Positions 5,956-6,600 of a DNA stretch of 6,600 bases are shown here, one piece after another. Positions within the stretch are counted from its first letter, which is position 1. Every line of letters begins with the position of its first letter. Source of the DNA: Halobacteriales archaeon (GTDB lineage Archaea; Thermoplasmatota; SW-10-69-26; JACQPN01; JAIVGT01); contig JAIVGT010000324.1 of assembly GCA_020201485.1 (NCBI GenBank), forward strand, positions 1 to 6,600. Reading direction: 5' to 3'. The notes under the pieces are model-generated. The model had not been told where the DNA came from. It saw nothing but the letters and a program-made list of their open reading frames with translations, and did not search any database. Both the position numbers and the translations under genes were made by a program.

Positions 5956-6600
5956 TCAGCCCAGGCCGAACGGGTTCCATCCGCCAAACCCGCCGAGCAT
6001 CGCCAGCCCGTAGCCCAAGCTGAGCACGGCCGCGGCCAGGCTCACCCCACGCCGCACGCTCTCCTTGCGCGACGCCAGCAGCGGAGCGGTCAGCGCCACG
6101 CCGAACAGCACCATGCCCGCGACCACGCCGACGCTGAACACGCCGACGCCCGCGAGCAGGCCAGCAAGGCTCGACACGCCCAGCCCGGCCGCGAGGAGCA
6201 CGAGCAGCTCGTCGTTGCTGGCGATGCCGTGCACGATGCCGATGCCGAGCATGGCCTTGTGCCGGTGCAGGCCGAGCCTCCCGAGCAGGTGGGTGTGCGC
6301 GTGCTCGTGCTCGACCGCGCCGTGCGCGTGGCGGTGGGCGTGGATGACGCGCAGCTCCAGCACGAGCCCGACGAGGCCGATGACGACGAGCATGGCCGCG
6401 ACGAGCACGTCGAGCTGGCCGAGCAGGCCGCCGAGGAGCGACCCGCGCGCGTACCACAGGCCGAGCGTGATGACGCCCGCCGTCGCCATGTGCCCAGCGG
6501 CCCAGGCCAGGCTCATCGTGAGCGTGCGCCGCCGCGTCGGGGCGCGCGTGAGCAGGCCGCTGACCGCGACGAGGTGGTCGCCGTCGAAGCTGTGCTTCAC
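5956..6600 (-). CDS. Nickel/cobalt permease-like membrane protein (HX4DH signature), 5' end outside window
   Basis: The C-terminal 214 residues of a polytopic membrane protein. The first visible residues, KHSFDGDHLVAVSG (2-15), contain H-x4-D-H (His3, Asp8, His9), the signature found in helix 2 of NiCoT nickel/cobalt permeases and in NicO relatives. A second possible metal site, GIVHGIASND (121-130), precedes a further helix. About five hydrophobic helices are visible, near 28-50, 65-83, 117-140, 147-171 and 185-204. Between the second and third lies a loop with ten histidines in residues 87-114, a likely metal-binding cytoplasmic segment. The window begins on a GTG codon, but the signature normally lies well inside the protein, so the real start is upstream. 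Its role would be uptake or export of Ni/Co; a HupE/UreJ- or TauE/SafE-like exporter is the alternative. It has no obvious link to glycan synthesis; 42 bases separate it from the next gene. Confidence 0.8.
   Translation of the reverse strand: MKHSFDGDHLVAVSGLLTRAPTRRRTLTMSLAWAAGHMATAGVITLGLWYARGSLLGGLLGQLDVLVAAMLVVIGLVGLVLELRVIHAHRHAHGAVEHEHAHTHLLGRLGLHRHKAMLGIGIVHGIASNDELLVLLAAGLGVSSLAGLLAGVGVFSVGVVAGMVLFGVALTAPLLASRKESVRRGVSLAAAVLSLGYGLAMLGGFGGWNPFGLG

Noticed and set aside
6259..6342. Repetitive GTG/GCG-rich stretch that looks like a simple repeat
   Set aside because: It is explained by the codons of the histidine-rich loop of the permease (read on the minus strand), with no regular repeat unit.
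3110..6457. A 1115-codon minus-strand open frame spanning four genes
   Set aside because: It runs out of frame through the permease, both family 4 genes and the family 2 gene, and reads as Arg/Ala/Gly-rich noise. Only its short VKAHIVTPFFWPVTGGQE stretch is real, as the remnant N-terminus described above.

Overview
The window is a very GC-rich stretch with every supportable gene on the minus strand, read from right to left. There are no RNA genes, mobile elements or CRISPR arrays. In transcription order it holds: the C-terminal part of a nickel/cobalt-type membrane permease (cut by the right edge), a membrane-anchored family 2 glycosyltransferase, an intact family 4 glycosyltransferase, a second family 4 glycosyltransferase whose N-terminal region is broken, a divergent GT-B-like protein, the heptose kinase HddA, and the first 158 codons of the sedoheptulose-7-phosphate isomerase GmhA (cut by the left edge).

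The locus looks like part of a cell-surface glycan gene cluster (capsule, LPS/O-antigen, exopolysaccharide or S-layer/glycoprotein glycan). GmhA converts sedoheptulose 7-phosphate to D-glycero-D-manno-heptose 7-phosphate. HddA phosphorylates the alpha anomer of that product at C1, which is the branch leading to GDP-D-glycero-alpha-D-manno-heptose. The remaining steps (phosphatase and guanylyltransferase, GmhB/HddC type) are not in the window and could lie beyond the left edge. The four glycosyltransferase-type genes upstream are natural users of activated sugars, and one of them could transfer the heptose.

Genes are packed as one transcription unit. Three junctions are 4-base stop/start overlaps (ATGA or GTGA), and the other gaps are 20, 30 and 42 bases. 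Good Shine-Dalgarno sequences precede two of the coupled genes, while other starts have none visible. No terminator or convincing promoter is seen, and no stretch longer than 300 bases lacks a gene.

The host cannot be named from this sequence. High GC, leftward polycistronic packing and occasional Shine-Dalgarno use fit a high-GC bacterium; several starts without a ribosome binding site would also fit a high-GC archaeon. The strongest anomaly is at about 3628-3706: a good ribosome binding site, GTG start and textbook family 4 N-terminus run into a frame break, and about 60 residues of the expected N-terminal domain are missing before the rest of the protein resumes in another frame.
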